A DNA stretch of 64,000 bases, from assembly GCA_000231825.2 (NCBI GenBank), contig JH720320.1, positions 747,554 to 811,553 on the forward strand. The letters are read 5' to 3'. The position numbers were made by a program, and so were the translations under genes. This stretch comes from Tetrahymena elliotti 4EA (lineage: Eukaryota > Ciliophora > Oligohymenophorea > Hymenostomatida > Tetrahymenidae). Position 1 is the stretch's first letter; every line of letters starts with the position of its first letter. The notes under the pieces are model-generated. The model saw only the letters and a list, made by a program, of their open reading frames with translations, did no database searches and was not told the DNA's origin. Below are positions 63,201-64,000 of this stretch, piece by piece.

Positions 63201-64000
63201 TCATATGATATTATTAACCATATCGTCTAGCTTAGTAAATGTTCTCAAATTCCTTTTTTACCTTTGTAAAATATGTTTGTTAATTTTATTTACGTTTTAA
63301 ATTTCTGAAATGCATTGCTTGTTCAGATTAATAACTTTTTCGATAAAGCTAGCATTTGATATTCTATTTGTTTTTAAAGATGAGTAGCTTTACTAATTTA
63401 CTTTTTCAGATCCTTGTAAGTGAGATATACTAATATTTCTTATATTTTAGAAACTTCTAACTCTTCCCACACTATCGCTTTTTCCTTAGGCTTTTTCAGA
63501 ACGAGCTGATTAATTTTATTTGTACCTTAACCTAATATCAGGAGATTCAGCTGTTGTGTTACGATTACTCATTGAAATTTAGTCTTTTTGAGGATTTTCT
63601 AAATCATTAATTACTTTTTAAGGTGTATAGTATTGAGTTTAATTAGCTTACTTTTAAAAATGATTTATTTTATCTTCCTTCATCCTTTTTACAAGAGGAC
63701 TATTTATTTCTTGTAAATTTTATGGTTAGTTGAACTCTTATTGCTAAATCTTTATCCTAAACTTATTATCCTTATTACATTCATTTAATTTACTTTCACT
63801 TTCATTTTTTAATTATGACTAAACATTGAAGTTATCCTATTACTAGCCAATTGTATTCATTTAATTATTATTATCATTGCTATTAGTAAGTCCTTGATCA
63901 TCTTATTTATTTGAAATTTAAATTTGAAACTTTTATTATGTATTATTTTAACCTTTGAAAATATTATTTAAAGTTAAAGGAGATTTATCTCTCTTTTGCT
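63201..64000 (-). CDS. C-terminal part of a hypothetical Gln/Asn/Ser-rich protein
   Basis: A - strand frame open for 266 codons from the right window edge to TGA at 63201. It is rich in Gln, Asn, Lys and Ser (LTNSNDNNNQMNTIGQQQDN), with a more ordered end (SNASFIEKVINLNKQCISEI, then INKHILQRQKRNLRTFTKLD). No domain is recognised. The start lies outside the window. Length and even codon use support a real gene; function unknown. Confidence 0.6.

Overview
The window looks like macronuclear DNA of an oligohymenophorean ciliate, probably Tetrahymena or a close relative. Bases are roughly three quarters A+T. Genes carry many short, AT-rich GT..AG introns. Conserved proteins (PHF5A, CFAP58, an Old Yellow Enzyme, a DHRS7-type reductase) read through only if TAA and TAG encode glutamine and TGA alone is the stop. 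Nearly every ordinary ORF call is therefore fragmented, and the models here were built by reading TAA/TAG as Gln and joining exons by hand. For several genes the spliced length comes out as an exact multiple of three, which supports those models.

Layout, left to right. An Old Yellow Enzyme gene (-) runs off the left edge. Then come a 1077-residue RBR ubiquitin ligase (+) with an extra RING and a repetitive Gln/Asn tail, the ciliary coiled-coil protein CFAP58 (+), and an unrecognised 743-residue protein (+). Next are a CobW/ZNG1-type metallochaperone GTPase (-), the splicing factor PHF5A/Rds3 (-), an EF-hand protein with unresolved exon joins (+), a 69-residue small protein (+), a DHRS7-like SDR (+), a serpin (+), an unknown protein (-) and a scramblase-like protein (+). 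After these lies a pepsin-fold protein that has lost both catalytic Asp motifs (-). It sits in one unit of a tandem duplication whose second unit lacks the gene. Two further unknown genes (-) follow.

The right third, about 23.5 kb, is one giant + strand gene for a dynein heavy chain-like protein, followed by the 3' end of another - strand gene. The dynein-like protein keeps the whole heavy-chain layout: axonemal-type tail, linker, AAA ring, coiled-coil stalk and C-terminal domain. Its nucleotide-binding signatures are eroded in AAA1 to AAA4. In AAA1 the Walker A Thr is Arg and the Walker B Asp-Glu pair is Val-Thr. It also carries several hundred-residue low-complexity insertions. It reads as an intact but probably non-motor pseudo-dynein and is the most remarkable item here.

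Several genes point to cilia (CFAP58, the dynein-like giant, possibly the EF-hand protein), but they are not arranged as an operon and each should have its own promoter. Intergenic DNA is very AT-rich. It holds a few distinct signals: a 13-bp inverted repeat of bZIP-type TGACTCA sites, a pair of inverted TGACGTAAT sites just upstream of the small gene, a perfect 24-bp palindrome, two separate 55-bp tandem duplications, and a four-copy conserved core inside the protease-flanking duplication. I saw no convincing rRNA, tRNA, transposon or CRISPR.
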